DNA of 64,000 nt, taken from Pseudovirgaria hyperparasitica (Eukaryota > Ascomycota > Dothideomycetes > Acrospermales > Acrospermaceae). The notes beneath the pieces are model-generated. The model was not told the origin of the DNA. It saw nothing but the letters and a program-made list of their open reading frames with translations, and did no database searches. The translations under genes were made by a program, and so were the position numbers. Positions 37,308-52,649 of this stretch are shown one piece after another. Every line of letters starts with the position of its first letter. Positions within the stretch are counted from its first letter, which is position 1. The stretch lies in assembly GCF_010093815.1 (NCBI RefSeq), contig NW_022985559.1:807180-871179 (forward strand), read 5' to 3'.

Positions 37308-38748
37308 CTACTTATAAGTAAGCGTTATCCGGCTTATTCCCGCCGGCTTCCTAGAAAACCCTTAATAAAGCTACTCTTCTATACCTAGTTATTATAGTAG
37401 TAATTATTATTAGCTTGTAGTAATACTTATTATTATATATAACGCTCCCTAATATAGGTCTTAGCGACTAGACTTAATGTCCGCTATTAGACCGTGGCGT
37501 ATATACCTTCTATTAAAAGAATCTACCTATTAAATCTATTATAGGTTATTTATAGAAGATAGTTTAATTTCTACGTTAGTAGCTCCTTTTATATCTATAT
37601 CTTTCTAGTACCGGGTAGATAGCTATCTATCTAAGAATAGCTTTCTAACGTAGTAGTATCTATTATTACTCTAGTAGTAATAATTATTATTATAGGATAG
37701 TAGTAGCTTCTATTACTACTATATATAGTACTCTCTATAAGCTAGACTACTTAGACTTAATATATATATTCGCGTAGTAAGTCTAGCGAAATTCTACTAG
37801 ACTTACCGTCTATATATCTACTTTAATTTAGCCCTATACCTTCTTAGGCCTTAGCCCTATATCTCCTTAGACCTTAGATCTATTATTAAGTATATAGAAG
37901 AAAGGGTTAGTTCTTTAATTAAGGACTATTTTTATATTAATCTATCCCTTACCGGGTACTTCTTAGTTACTAGGGTACCTATTATTATATACGCCGGGAC
38001 TATTTACTTATCTATTAAGAGTATGTAAGTAAGGGTTATTTACGTGTTTTCGGAGTTATATATAAATAGATATTTATATATTATAGGCGTCCTATTCACG
38101 ATATCTTATTTATAAAGGTCTATTTATAATTTCGAGGGTCCTAAGTATAAAGGTATAGTTTTTCTTCTATTTTCCTAGACCTTAATAACCTCGTCCTTCT
38201 CTATTATAAGATTAGATTCTCTCTCCTTATCTAGTTAGAGTCTAGTTACTAACGCTTAGATTCTATAGATAAATAATATTATCTACTACTAGGGCTACGC
38301 CCTAGCTAGTAAAGACTATACTAACTAAGTAGTAAGTATTAGACTCTATATTATTTATATCGGGCTCCGCTAATTTACTTAGTTAAACTAAAGTTACTTC
38401 TATACTTATTATACTCTAAGAAGGGTAAATTATTAGAATCTATAAGCTAACTTAGGAACCCTTATTATAATAACCGCTAACTAAGTGTTTTAGGCCGGAG
38501 ATCGCTTATATTACTTACGTAGTATAGACTTAGTCGGCTAATACTAGGGCGTAAGTTCTTTTCCCTTCTAGTTCTATATTTTAACGCCCGGCTAATAGTT
38601 AGTTTAGACTAGATATCTATAAGGACCTCGCCTAGGTCCTAAAAGCTATAAAGGCTTTATAGCCTTTATAAGTAGCTAGTCTACTTCCTATATAAGACTA
38701 TTTAGACTCCCTAGATAAATAATTACTAACTATACTTTTAGTACCGTC

Positions 38749-38988
38749 TATTAGGGCTAACACTAGGATAGACTTAACTAGACTACTATAGTCTAGTACG
38801 GTCCGTGATAGGTGGACCTAGGTTAAGCTAGCTAGAATAAGCGAGACCACTATATAAGTAGACCGTATATACTTAATTCCTACTCTTTAGAAATTAACCT
38901 TATTAGAAGAGTAGACTACCCTTTTAAATATATTCCCGAATTCTCCTATAATCTATTAGACTACTATTCTACGTCTATAATCCTTATA
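38749..38988 (+). repeat. LTR (5') of Gypsy copy 2
   Basis: 240 bp; starts TATTAGGGCTAAC and ends ATAATCCTTATA; preceded by CCGTC. Confidence 0.9.
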
Positions 38989-41900
38989 TTTTAATTCCTC
39001 TTTATATAGCACGACGGTAGTTTATAGAAATAGCTCTAACTACTTATTATAACACTTATAGTACCGCCTCTTATAGTAGACCTTCTCCTAACCTAAATAA
39101 GGAGAATAGTCTACCTATAACTACCCCTACTAATAACTATACCTTATAGACTATCGCACTAATAACTCGCACGATATTCCGTATAATTATAGAAGATATT
39201 ATAGAATATAAGGATAGAGTCTATTATACTCTATCTCGGTCTAGTTTAAACTATACTAGACCTAACCTTAATATAAGGCTAGACCTTATTAATGTTAATA
39301 AGTTAATCTATTAGAATCGCCTAACGTTAACTATACCTTATAATAATATATATACTAGACTACACGAAGAGAGATAATAATAGGTTTAACTCGAGTAATA
39401 ACTACGCGAACTCGACGAAGCTCGAGGACGTACTATAAGACTTAAAGCTATATTATACGCTTTAGTTCTAGTAACGACTAATCTATATTTATATAGACCT
39501 ATACTAACTAAAACGATCTATCCTAGTCTACTACTATCCTAATTACCCCGACCTAAGAAACCACCTTACTTTAATAGTAAAAGTAGAAAGAGTTTCCACG
39601 TATAGGCTTACTAATATAGCCGATTCTTCTATCTATTCACGAACGATAGTAATAAAATTAGATTCGTCTAGAACTACCTTAACCCGACGCCTTTAGAACG
39701 TTAGATAGTATACTAAATTAAATATCCTAAGGATACCTATAACTAGGACACGTTCACTAAATTTCTCCTCTAATATTTTAGTAATAGGGCTAAACGACGC
39801 GACTAGGCCTAGGGCTATATCTTCGAGACTTAATAATAAGATAATTAGTTACTATTATAACTTCTTAAATACCTTCGGCCCCTCTAGAGAGAAGCCGAAG
39901 AAGATTATATAATTTAATAGTATAATAACTTTAAACGGTCCCTCGCCCTAAATATAAAGGACCGTCTCGATCTTATAATAATAATCTCTATAGACCTCTA
40001 AGCTCTTATAAACCTTACGGAGCGATACTAGTATATAATAAATAATTAACGCCGCGCTAGTGCACGACTATCCCTAATAATCTAATCTAATATAAAATCG
40101 TCTAACTAAAACCGATTTAGTAATAGATCTCGTGGGACGTTATAAGGCTACTACTACGCCTTAAATTTAAAACTACGCGGATTATATTATAGATCTCCCT
40201 ACTAATTAATATATCGAGATATAAGGACTAACTTATATAAATAACCTAAAGTTACTTACTATACCTATAGTAGAATAGACTATATAGTACCTAAGTACCG
40301 TTTAGGGAAGCTACTAAGTACTAATATAACTAACTAACTAGTTATATACTATAAGTACTAGTAGCTAGGATATATCATGCCTAACTACCTAGTATAGAAT
40401 ATAAAAAACTAATAGCCTATAAGAAACCCTCGCGACTTATAGGCGCGACTATAATAGAGAGGTAATCCGCTAAATAGTATATTAAACTATAGGCTAGATC
40501 TATCGAGGTCCCTCGTGGATAATATTAGACTATAATACTTAATAGTAGGTCGGCTACTAATATTATATCGACCTAATGAGCATAAGAACTTAATACTAAT
40601 ATCTAAGCTCTAATAGATACTATATTCTATAGTATCGACGGTCCTATTAAGTTATATAGTATCTATACTATTAAATATAGTATCTAGGATAGTAGAGGGA
40701 AATAGAAACTCTACTACTTAACCTTTATTATAGTAGATAGTCCCTTTAATATAATTCTAGGTATACCGTAGCTTAAGAAATATAATCTAAAACTAGACTT
40801 TCTTAAGAAGATAGCTAGCTAGTATATAAACCTACCTTAATAGGAACTAGTATAGCTTATCGACGACGAATAATTCTAGAAAGATTATAAGAAGGCGATC
40901 TCTACTATCTACGTACTCTTACTTATATAAAATAGCGAGCTTAGTATTAAAGTAGATAAAAACCTACTATATTAGTATAAAATATACTAATATATTATAT
41001 TAGTAATCGATTCCTCCGAACTACCTTAATACTAATCTACTAACCTTACTATTAATCTTAAAGACGGCTAGTAACCTCTATATAGATCTATCTACCCTCT
41101 TTTAGAACCTAAGTTATAAGCCCTTTAAGAATATATCGAAAAGAACCTTACGCGAGAATAGATTAGGCCTAGTATATCCCTAGCTAGAGCTCTAATCCTC
41201 TTTATAAAGAAGAAGGATAGGAGCCTCTATCTATATATTAACTACCGTAGCCTAAATAATATTATACGAAAGAATTATTATCTACTACCTCTTATCTCCG
41301 AGTCTATTAATAGACTAGAACGTATAAAGATCTTTACTAAGCTTAATCTACGTAATACCTACTATTACCTTTATATTAAGGAAGGCGACGAATAGAAAAC
41401 GGCTTTTAGAACCCGTTATAGATACTTTAAGTATACCGTAGTCCCTTTTAGACTAACTAACGCGCTAGGTACCTTCTAAGCGTATATTAATAACACGCTA
41501 GTAGGCCTACTCGACACGACATATATCGTATATCTAGATAATATCCTTATCTTCTTAGATAATAAGGAGGAGTATATCTAGCACGTACGTGTAGTCCTAG
41601 ATAGGCTAGAAAAGTATAAGCTATATATTAAGCTATCTAAATACGAGTTCTATTAGAACTATATTAACTTTCTTAGCTTCGTTATTACTAATTAAGGTAT
41701 AACTATAGAGAGAGATAGAGTTACTACTATTATAGACTAGCCTAAACTAAAATCCGTTCGAGATATACGTGTCTTTATTAGCTTTGCTAACTACTACTAA
41801 AAATTTATTAAACACTTCTTCCGTTTAGCCGTACTACTTAATATACGTACTACTACTACTACTAACTCGTCTATTACGGTCCGTAGTAGATAGAAATAGC

Positions 41901-44699
41901 GTAATATTAAATTATAACCTATTAAATTAACTAAGGTTAAAAGAATATCCTTTAAGAAGATTAAAGAAGCATTTATAACCGCTCTATTACTAGTATACTT
42001 CGATCTAACTAAACCTATTTATATCGAAACTAATATATTAGAATTTATAATCTCGGGTATACTCTTCTAGCCTAGACTAATAGAGTCTAAAAAGGTCTAA
42101 TAGTATCTAGTTACGTTCTTCTCGCGTAAGATAGCTAACGTTAAGACTAGATATACTATTTATAACTAAGAGCTACTAGTAATAGTAGAGTCGTTTAAGT
42201 AGTAGTAATATTATCTTAAAGGTACTATATATAACGTTAAGTTACTAACTAATTACTATAACTTAAAGGGGTTTATAAGTATAATAGTTTTAAATCATTA
42301 ATAGGTTTAATAGACTAAGTAGCTTATAAATTTCTACTTTATAATCTACTATTAATCTAGAAGTATAAATCTAGCTAATAGAATATTAAGAAGACCTAAC
42401 TATAAAGAAGGCGCCTAGAATTATAGTAGCTATAGGGTTCTAGAGTAGCTATAGGCCTAACTCTTAAGGACGAGGTTAGATAATAAGTTATCTAATAATT
42501 AGCGAGATACTAATACTAATACTAGTAATCGAATTTATAAGACTAAAGCTAGTAACTAAAGACGCGGTACTAAAGTCCCTAGCGAGCTATTTATCGGCGC
42601 TATTAGGGAGGGCGATAGTACCTAGTATATATATTAAGTAGACCTCGCCTAGTTAATCGCGGATCTATAAAAGATAGACCCAATAGTTTTAAAGTTATAT
42701 AAAATATAGTAAGATAGGTTATTATAGACCGAAGTAGACTATAAGTAGACCTTTATAGATAGCTTACTCTACTATAATAGAAAGTACTATATACCGACGG
42801 GTAATATATAATTTACCGTAGTTAGCCGATACTATAACGCTAACCTAGTAGGATATTTCGGGTATATACGCACCCTAAGCTCGATTTATTAGTACTATTT
42901 TTAGGAAGATATACCTAAGTACGTCGAAGAATAGATAGCTACTTATCTAATTTATTAAAGAATAAAGGTACCTAGGCATAAGGTATATAGGAACTTATAG
43001 CCTCTACTAGTCCCCCTCTTTATATAGAAAGATATTACTATAGATTTTATAGTTAACTTACCTCTAAGCGAGATACTTAGAATAAGTTATAATTTAATTC
43101 TTATTATTATAGATAGACTTATAAAGATATCTAGGTACGCCCCTATATAGAAGACGATTATATTAAAAGAACTAGTATAAGTATTCTAGAATAAGATTAT
43201 TAAGGTCTATAGTATACTAAAAAGAATCGTTATAGACCGAGGGAGTATATTCACGTCTAAATTCTAGACGTTATTCTATGAAATGGCCGGTATAAATAGA
43301 AATATATTAATAGTATTCTATCTATAAATAGATAGTTAGATAGAGCGATAGAACTAAACGCTTAAGGCCTACCTTCGTATATTCTATAATTTTAAATAAG
43401 ATAACTAGGCCTCTCTACTAAGTATAGTAGAATTCGCGTATAATAATAGTCGTTATAGTATAATAGGTGTTACGCCCTTCTAGGTGAACCTAGAATATAG
43501 TCTAAGGATAGGTTTCGAACCTTATACGGTCTAGTTTAACTAAACGATAGATGTTAACGTCTATACGTAGGAACTAGTAATTAAAATCTTTAAAACCACA
43601 CGTAACTATTACGTAATAATCTAGTAAGTAAATAAGTTATATATAAAGTACTATAATAGATTAGTTAAAGATTAAGCGTATAAGGAGGGAGACGAAGTCC
43701 TTCTTAATATCTATAATATATAAATATCGCGAGTAAATAAAAAGCTTAATTATAAAATAGCTAGTCCCTTCCGAATTAAACGTTATATTAGTATAAGAGT
43801 CTATAAGCTTAACCTAGGAAACGATATAAAAGTCTATAACGTATTCTATATCTTATTACTTAAAAGGTTTTAATCTAATATATATAAACGTACGAACGTG
43901 TAATTATACTCTATTATACCCTAAGATAGACTAGACGTATATAAAGTAGACTATATTATCGAATATAGGCTCGACGAGAACGGTATCTAAAAGTATTAAA
44001 TTCGTTAGAAGAACTATACCGAGGATAAGAATACCTAGGAACCTATAGTATATATCTTAAGTACCGTGATAGCTATATATAAATAGAGGTTATAGAATAA
44101 CACGTTACTACTATAAACCTAGCGCTATTAGGGCTATTATAAAAAGAAGAAGGATACTATAGAGAATAACGTATTAAATTACGAATCCTAAACGTATACT
44201 AGGAAAACTCTATAAGGTAGCCCTATAATTTAAGCGATGCACGGTTACTAAACGTAAAGAAAATATAAATAACCGTTATAGGCACGCGACGCGATATATT
44301 ATAATAGAATAATATAGAGAAGTCTAGAATAGACTAATATAGACTATTATATATAAGAAGAATATAGGACTAAGAAACTAAAAAGGTACCCTACTACGGA
44401 ATTAAACTCGTAATATATAATATAAAAGGTTAGAGTATCTAAACTAATAACTACTAGGCCACTAGTTTAGGTACTCTAATATAATTTAGAGAGATAAACT
44501 AATTTATATATGATGCCTATACTTAAGTAACTTAAAGGAAATTAGAACCTAAAATTTAATAGTTGTAGAATAAATAAGAACGTATATAATATTATTAAGT
44601 TAAGAATTAAATTACTAGAAAACTAGTAGATAGATATCTAAATAGTCTAAAAAGGACTAAAACGGATAGAAACCAGGTAGATAGAGCTAATATATACTA

Positions 44700-46060
44700 T
44701 ATAGAAACCCTAGTAAATAGAGCTATAGAGCTACTCCTCTATCTTATTATTACTCTTAGAGTATAGTAAATAAACTAACTAAGTAATAGAGCGACGGAGG
44801 TTAGAGACCTTATCCTCTAGAGTAACCACGCGCTTAGTTAGAGCCTAGTAAGACGACGACTAAGCGCTAGAGCGGAGCAACTAGACCTAAAGTTAGCTAA
44901 CACGGTCTAGAATAATCTAGAATAGAATATATACCCTCTTATAAGGTAACTTAGAAGGAGAACTAGTAGATCTCTTATAAGACCCGTTAGTAGTACGAGG
45001 TAGATAGAAAGGAATAGTACGAATCTCTTCTATGGCCTTAGTAGCTAAAACTAACTCCCTAGAATAGGTAGCCTAAGTACTAGGAATCTTATAGCGACTA
45101 AAAATTATAAGCTAAGGTTAATAATAATTAATGGTTTCTAAACTTATACTTTAATAACCTCTAGAAAGAGCTTATAGCGCTCCCTAAACTCCCTATATAT
45201 AGAAGCTAGGTAACTACTAGAACTACCGAGAGTCTTACGGACGCGAAGATCGTTATATATATCTTATATATAAATAGAAATCTAAAAACGTATTAGTATA
45301 GATAACTTTAGATTACCCTAGACTAAAATAGCCTAATAGACTTACCTAAAGATAAACTTTACTAAGGATAGTATAGCGGCGGTAGTAGGTAGGGAGCTTA
45401 AAGATTAGGCGTATAGGTCTATTACGGTTAGTAGAGTAGTAGCTAATACTAGAGTTAGAGTGGAAGAGATATTTAGAGCTAGTAGCGTAAGCCTTAATAT
45501 ACTTAAAGTATATTAAACCGTAGTTCGCTATTTTCCTATAGCGTAAACTATAACTACGTTTAGTATCTTCGGCGACCTAGGCCTTATTATTACTAGGGCT
45601 AGGTTTAGAGTAAATATTAAGGTCCTAAAAGAACCTAGAGTAACTAAGTTAGTCTATATTAGACCGAAAAGAGAAACGGCGTTTAGAGCGAGGCGGCGAA
45701 GGCGTAAACTCTTAATTATTATCTATAATAAGATCTTCTTTATTCTCTAAAGGAGGTAGAGTAGATAGACGGCGCGAGTAGGTATAGATAGGCTTTATAG
45801 CCACCTCTTCCGTAATACTAGTACTAGAATTACCTAGATTAGAGCGACTAGTAGCTACGTTAGTAGTAATAGTAGTAGTAGCCTTAGCTATCTTCTTCTC
45901 TAACTTAGAGCGCGTCTTTATACTACTACGATAAGTGGATTTTTTAGCTAGTATAGCTAGAGTAGAGATAATCTCTTTAGAGTAAGTCTTACGAGAGGAG
46001 GAGGTAGACTTAGAAATAGAACTAGTATTAGATATCTATATATATACGTTAGCTAGAGAT
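44700..46060 (-). other. Antisense coding-like segment inside Gypsy copy 2
   Basis: Counterpart of 17330-18650 in copy 1, lying between the chromodomain trace and the 3' LTR with coding texture opposite to pol. More degraded than in copy 1. Confidence 0.45.
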
Positions 46061-46522
46061 CTAAGAGTAGAATACTTATTTAGTCTTAAAGGCAATTAAA
46101 GAAGCTAAATTAGTAACCGTAATAACGCGAATAGATTATATAGGACTAGCTCTAATAAAAATAGACTACTCTAGACCCGAACGGATCTAAACTAAAGGAG
46201 ATAGTATATAAATTAATAACTTACCTTAAGAGTAAGGTAGATATACTAGAGAAGAAAATTTAGAATAAGAGAACTAAATATAAGCTTAGTTAATATAGCG
46301 GTTATATAACCCGCGGAGCTATCTCTAAGGTAGTAGCTATAAAGTAAGGGATAAGCGTATATATAAATAAAAGTAAACTAGAGCTTAAGTTTACTAATAT
46401 AAAGGCTATTAATAATATTATATAGATTTAATTAGATACGCGTATAAATATAACGCTTATAGAATTATAGATTTATATATAGCTAAGTACTTTAGGGCGA
46501 AGTATAAAAAGAAGAAGGATAT

Positions 46523-46762
46523 TATTAGGGCTAATACTAGAATAGACTTAACTAGACTACTATAGTCTAGTACGGTCCGTAATAGGTGGACCTAGGTTAA
46601 GCTAGCTAGAATAAGCGAGACTACTATATAAGTAGGCCGTATATACTTAATTCCTACTCTTTAGAAATTAACCTTATTAGGAGAGTAGACTACCCTTTTA
46701 AATATATTTCTAAATCCTTCTATGACCTATTAGACTACTATCCTATATCTATAATCCTTATA
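46523..46762 (+). repeat. LTR (3') of Gypsy copy 2
   Basis: 240 bp, pairs with 38749-38988; followed by CCGTC at 46763-46767. Confidence 0.9.
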
Positions 46763-49700
46763 CCGTCGCCTTCTAGATAACTACCTAGGTAACTAATATA
46801 GTAGCCTAGTAGGGTTAAATATAAGTTTAATCCTAGACTCTAGTCGAATTCTCTTGCTAACCTTCTATTATAGTATAGGCGGTATTCCTCTAGCGTTAGT
46901 ATTAGGACCCCGTTAGGCTAACCCGTAGGCCTATTAGAATATACTAGCCTCTAGACCTTTTTCTTTAGCGTTTAGTTCTCTCTCTCTTTTTTTTTATTCT
47001 TTTCTTTCTATAGAATAAATTTCTTTTCTATTCTCTCTTAAGACCGTATAGTCTTCCTCTTCTTTATCTATATATTCTATAGATTACTAGGCGGATATCT
47101 TCTTTTTCTTTATAGTCTACTACTCTAGTAGACTATTATTTATCTTAGTAGGTCCGAACTTCTATTTAAACTTATCTAATATAGCGGTATCTATTAGGTT
47201 TACTAAGGGTTCCTATATTAGGTTATAGTATCCGGCCTATTTTACTAGGACTTCTCTTCTCTATTCTCGCCCTTTATTTCTAGTATATAGTATCTCTTCG
47301 ACTTACTACTCTTTATATATCTTAATAAGTATAGGGTCCGGTTATTTATTATTAGTCTTCTATCTAGGTAGAGGGTCTTCGCTAGCTAGTCTAAGTAGAT
47401 CTATATAGAATACCGGGTAGATATTACTAGGGAGCCCCCTTAGTCTAATAGATATTAGTAATAGAACTTTATCTATGGTATATTTCGTGTACTTTAAGTC
47501 TAGGTTCTTCTTTAGTTAACTTATTATATAGTTTCTTAAATCGAGCTATACTTTATCTTCTATATAGTATACTAGTACTAGAGTTTACTTTCTATTCGCG
47601 GACTCCTCTTACTTTTAGATAGTCTCTACTATATTCACTCGATATAGCTTAGTAATATTCTTTATCTTTTTTATAAAGGTTTCCGCTCTTTATTTAGTAG
47701 AGAGTAAGGAACTAGAGTCGGCTTCTATCTATAGAGATATAGAGGATAGTAGATTATATCTATAGGTAGCAAAGAATAGACTTATTTCTAGCCCTACTTA
47801 GTAGCGTGCGTTTAGTACTAGTTATATAGTTAGAAGCTAGGTTTTCTAATCGGACTATTTCTAATTAATAAAGTTTCGTAAGTAGCTCTATATCTCCTAG
47901 TTTATTCTCTCCGGGTCTCTATCTATTTAAGGATAGTATATAGAGCTTAGTCTTTAGATTACTCTAGTAAGACTATAAAAGGTCTTCTAGAAATAGCTAG
48001 TCTAGTTTATTCCTTAATTACTTATTATTACTAAGGGTATACCGTAGTATCTTACCTAGTAATCTATAAACGCCTTAGCGTATTCCTCTACCTTTATAGT
48101 AGATATTGCTTATAATACTACGGTCTTACTTAGGCGGTCTTTAATAACCTATAAGTAGTGGTTCTCTTCTAAGCCGGGTAGGTTAGTAATAACGTCTATT
48201 AAGATCTTCTAGAAGAAATAATTAGAGACTAGAAGAGACTTTAGAAGTCTATATTTTTATTCCTACTATACCTTATTCCGCCTATAGTAGTTATAATTTT
48301 ATAGAAACTACCTTATATATCTTACCTATAGCGGCTAGTAGAAGCTTCGTACTAGTATAGAAGTAGTAGAATCTCGGCCTAGATAGCTATAGAGCGGTAA
48401 GTTATATATAGACTAGATAAGCTTAGTCTAAAGGACGTCCCCTTCTAACTTACTAGGCCCTAGTACTTTATACTTAGCTTCTATAATTACCTTTATATCT
48501 AGTATCTATAATTTCCCACGGTAGTTAAGGTAGCCCTCTAAGCTAATACTATAATCTACTACTTAGACTTTTAGCTTTACCTTACTTAGAAATAACTATA
48601 CTCCTTCCGTTACTATACGGAGTATAGTTTAGTATATTAAGTCCTTTTCTACTATTATAGCCTATAGATTATTTAGAAAGTGGTTCTAGAAAGGTTCCGG
48701 GGAAGCCGGCTCTTTATAGGTAGGCTTAGTCCCTAGTAATATATCCTTAAATAGTAAATTAATAGTATAGGCTACTAATAGCCTTACCTTAGGGACTAGC
48801 TAATCTTTTATATTCTTAGGGTCTAGAAACCTACGGAACCTAGACTCTTTATTATCTACTCTAAGCGTATCTTATTCCTATCTTAATAGAGTATTAGGGA
48901 TAACCGCTTTAGATCCCGGTTAGTAAACTAGAGAGGACTAGTACTTAGATAAGGTTTTATACTACTATATTTAGTATTCTAATAGATAACGCTTCGTTAT
49001 AAAGTATTTAAGGTTCTTATAGTCTATCTATATAGTAAAGGGACTATACGCTTTTAACTCGGGGTTCTAGAACTTTAAGTAAGAGATTATAGCGAGTATC
49101 TTCTTATTATAGATATTATAGTTAATCTCCGCTTTATTTAGCTTCTATAAGAAAAACCCGATAGATCTAAGAGTTCCTTTATTTTCCTAAAGTAGTACTC
49201 CTCTAAGCGTAAACCCGCTATAGTCTATCTTAAGGAATATCTTCTAATAAGGGTCCTAGTATATTATAACTAGGGCCTCTAAGAACTTCTCCTTTAGGGC
49301 CTAGAACGACTCTTTCTTATTCTTTCTCTAGAAGAATAGGGTATTCTTACTAGTAAGCGCCGTAAGAGGCCCGGTTAGCTTAGAATAGTTTATAATAAAT
49401 ATCTAGTAGTAGTTATAGAACCTAAGGAACCGTTATACTTCCTTCTAGGTATTTAGCTTCTACTAGTCCTTTATTACTTCTAGCTTCTCTAGATCGGGGC
49501 CTATACCTTTTCTATTAGTATATATAATAAACCTAAGGTACTTAATCTTTTTATAAGTGAACTTACTTTTTCTAGGGTCTAGATAGAGGCCTCTATTCTA
49601 GAGCTTCTAAAGAATAATATATACTTTACTAAAGTAGTCTTCCTTCGACCTATTTAAGTAGATAATTATATTATCTATATAGACTAAAGCGAAGTTATCT

Positions 49701-52649
49701 AGCTATTCTTATAGTAAGGAGTTAATATACTATTAGAAGGTTACTAGAGCCCCTAATAATCTAAACGGGTATACTATCTATTTAAATAACCCTAGCCAAG
49801 TTCTAAACGCTATCTTATATTTATAGCTAGAGGCTATACGGATCTAGTAGAAGGCGGTAATAATATCTACCTTAGTTAACTATTTAGCGTCTATTAGATT
49901 TCGGAGGGTCTCTAGTATTAGTAGTAAGGGGTATTAGTCGGGCTTAGTAATAGTATTTAAGGCGTGGTAGTCGTAATAGAACTAGAGTCCTCTATTAGAC
50001 TTTCTTATAAATAATATAGAGGCTATAGCTTCTAATATAGTATACCGAATTAGCCCTTTCGCTAGAAGATCTCTTAGAAGTTTTACTAGTATAAGGAGCT
50101 TATCCTTTACTATACTAAATAGCCGCTTCTACGGTAAGTCTATCGGTATCCTATCTACTTTCTTATATATCTTAATTTTATAATCGATACCTAATTAGTA
50201 TAGCACGAGTTTATCCGCTTCTCTTTTAGAAAATAGCGGAGCTATATTCTAGAGTTACAGGGGTAGTATCTTCTATATCTATTCTAGTAATAGCTCTTTC
50301 TTCTCCTCTAGCGCCTTATAGATATTCTCTATAGATACCGCGTTTACTATAAGGGCCCCTTTAGAGTTCTTATATTCTCTTATAGGGTCCGCTATAATAA
50401 ATTACTAGCTAGAGCCATAGGGGGATACGTAGACTCTAGTATAAGTAGCGTAAGAAATAGTATAGCACGTAGAAGAGGTACCTATAATACGATAGGTAGC
50501 CTTAGATAGTAATCTAAGGCTAAGATAGACACCTATAGGGAGAGCTAATTATAGGTACTTAGAATAGGTATTCTAAGTAGTCTACTAGGTAATTAAAAAT
50601 AGAATATTAGTATTCTAAGTAATATACTAAATACTTAGAATAAGTATTCTAATTAGAGGACCTTAGTAGAACTATATAGACCCTTTAGACCTAATCTCTA
50701 GAGATAGTTCTATAGTAATTAATTTAAACTTATACTAATATAATTACTACTTCACTTGCCTACTAGCTAGTTACTATTTATACTCTATTAATACTTACTA
50801 TAAATCTACTTATACTCCTCTAAGCCTTCTAAGTACCTTTACCTTTAGAAAAGCTAGGATACTCTATAGAATGGACTACTTTAGGGATAAGCCGCATCCT
50901 TATTAGGGAAGGTTTATTATATCTATCTACTCTTCGGCGGTCCCTAGCTTATAGTAGTTAAGACCTTTATCTACCTATTACTTTACTCGGCTATAGTAGT
51001 ACCGTTACTTATCGGGCGTGGTCCATATCTTATTATATACTTTCTAAGGGTTTCTAAGGATAAGCGGGAAGGCTAAGTTAGGTACTATATAAGCGTAGAT
51101 ATCTTATCTATAATTACCTATCTCTATACGAAACGCGATAACTCTCTAAATTTCGGAGTTATTTATAGCGTCCGTTACTCCCTTAATTATATACTTTATA
51201 TAATTTATATAGGGGAGTCCTAGACCTTCTATTAGGTCTTCTTAAATTATAGTATAGTACTAGTAGCCTTTATTAATAAGTATAAAAGTTCTAATAGCTT
51301 TTTAGAGGACTACGTCTATATATATAAGGTTTCTATTTATTATACTTTAGAACTTAGTCTATCTATCTACTAGTACGTTCTCTACTCTCTACTCTTAACT
51401 TTAAGAGAGAGTTATATATTTTCTAAGTACTTATTACTAGAATCTATAAGATTATCTTTAATCTCTAATAGAGGTATAATTTTAACTTAATTAATCTTTA
51501 TAATTCTTTTAGAGGTTAAGGAGAGGTTAGTATACGGGTAGCCTTCGATCTAGTATTCTAATACCCTATAATAGAAGTAGAGCCCTTCTTTCTAGCGTCT
51601 ATCCCTTTCTACTTAGTTAATCTACTTTATCTTTAGTATCTTCTCTATCTTATAGCGGGATCTAGATTCTTTCTTCTAGTCTCCGCTTATATATATAGAG
51701 CCTATAATAGTATCTCTATTCTTATTCTTTTTAGCCGTAGCGTAATACTTATATAACCTTATAGCTACCGTGCTTTTTATTATAGTAACTATATCCTTTT
51801 TCTACTTCTTATTAGCTGCCTTAAACTACTTAGTATCTTCTAAGTTTATTATAATTCTCTTAATCTCTTCCGCAAAGCTATAGTAGTCTATAATTCTTAG
51901 TATAGAGGCCGTATATATATAAGCGGGGTTTAAGAAGGTATTTTAGAGATAGCTAATTTTTATACTATCTTTCTAGTTATCTCCGCCGGCGCTTAGTAGA
52001 AGTCTATTAAATTTAAGTTAGTATTTATACTAAGGTTAGCTATTTATATATTTAAGTAACGAAAGCTTTTCTAAGGCCTTAGCCTTTTTATTACTATCTA
52101 TAAATATATACTTAAGTTATACGAAGAAGGCTTTAGGGTCCTTATCTTTTATAGAGTCTCCCCTTTTCTAGAAGTATTATATTTAGTTTCTTTCGCGCGC
52201 TAGTAGAGTATTATAGATAGTATCCTAGTAGTAATCTAGGGATAGCTTTAGCTTAAGCGCGGATTATACCTTATAGAAGCTATATAACTATAATAGGTAG
52301 TCTTAGAAGGTAACTACTTTACCGTTCTAGGAGGGCGGTTTCTAGTCCCTAGATCCTAATAGTTCCTAGTTAGTTTATAGGGTTAAGATTATCTTTTTAA
52401 GTAGAGACTTTAGTAGTTTATTCGTGGTAGGGCTTAATTAATTCTAGAAGGCTTAGTTCCTTATAGTAAGAATCTCTTATTTAAGGGCTTACTAGCGTTA
52501 TAGTAGGTTAAAGATTATCTCTTTAGTACTTTATAACTCTATATTTAGACCTAGGTCTTAGCCTAGCTCGCCCCTAGTATTACTCTATATATTATCTCTA
52601 AAGTCTATAGTAAAGTACTCGGAGAGTAAAATAGAATTAAACTTAATAT

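Larger units (their letters stand above)
38749..46762 (+). mobile_element. Ty3/Gypsy LTR retrotransposon fossil (chromovirus type), copy 2
   Basis: 8014 bp with 240-bp LTRs (38749-38988, 46523-46762) and a perfect 5-bp target duplication CCGTC (38744-38748, 46763-46767). Same family as 16604-24649 but inverted: its LTR is the reverse complement of that LTR, and the reverse transcriptase trace reads on the plus strand (catalytic YLDN-type box near 41530-41555). A chromodomain-like trace lies near 43930-44045, and the polypurine tract AAAAAGAAGAAGGAT just precedes the right LTR. By eye it is depleted of CpA and TpG more completely than copy 1, so it has been hit harder by RIP. Many breaks. Inserted into the outer Gypsy element in opposite orientation. 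Confidence 0.9.
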
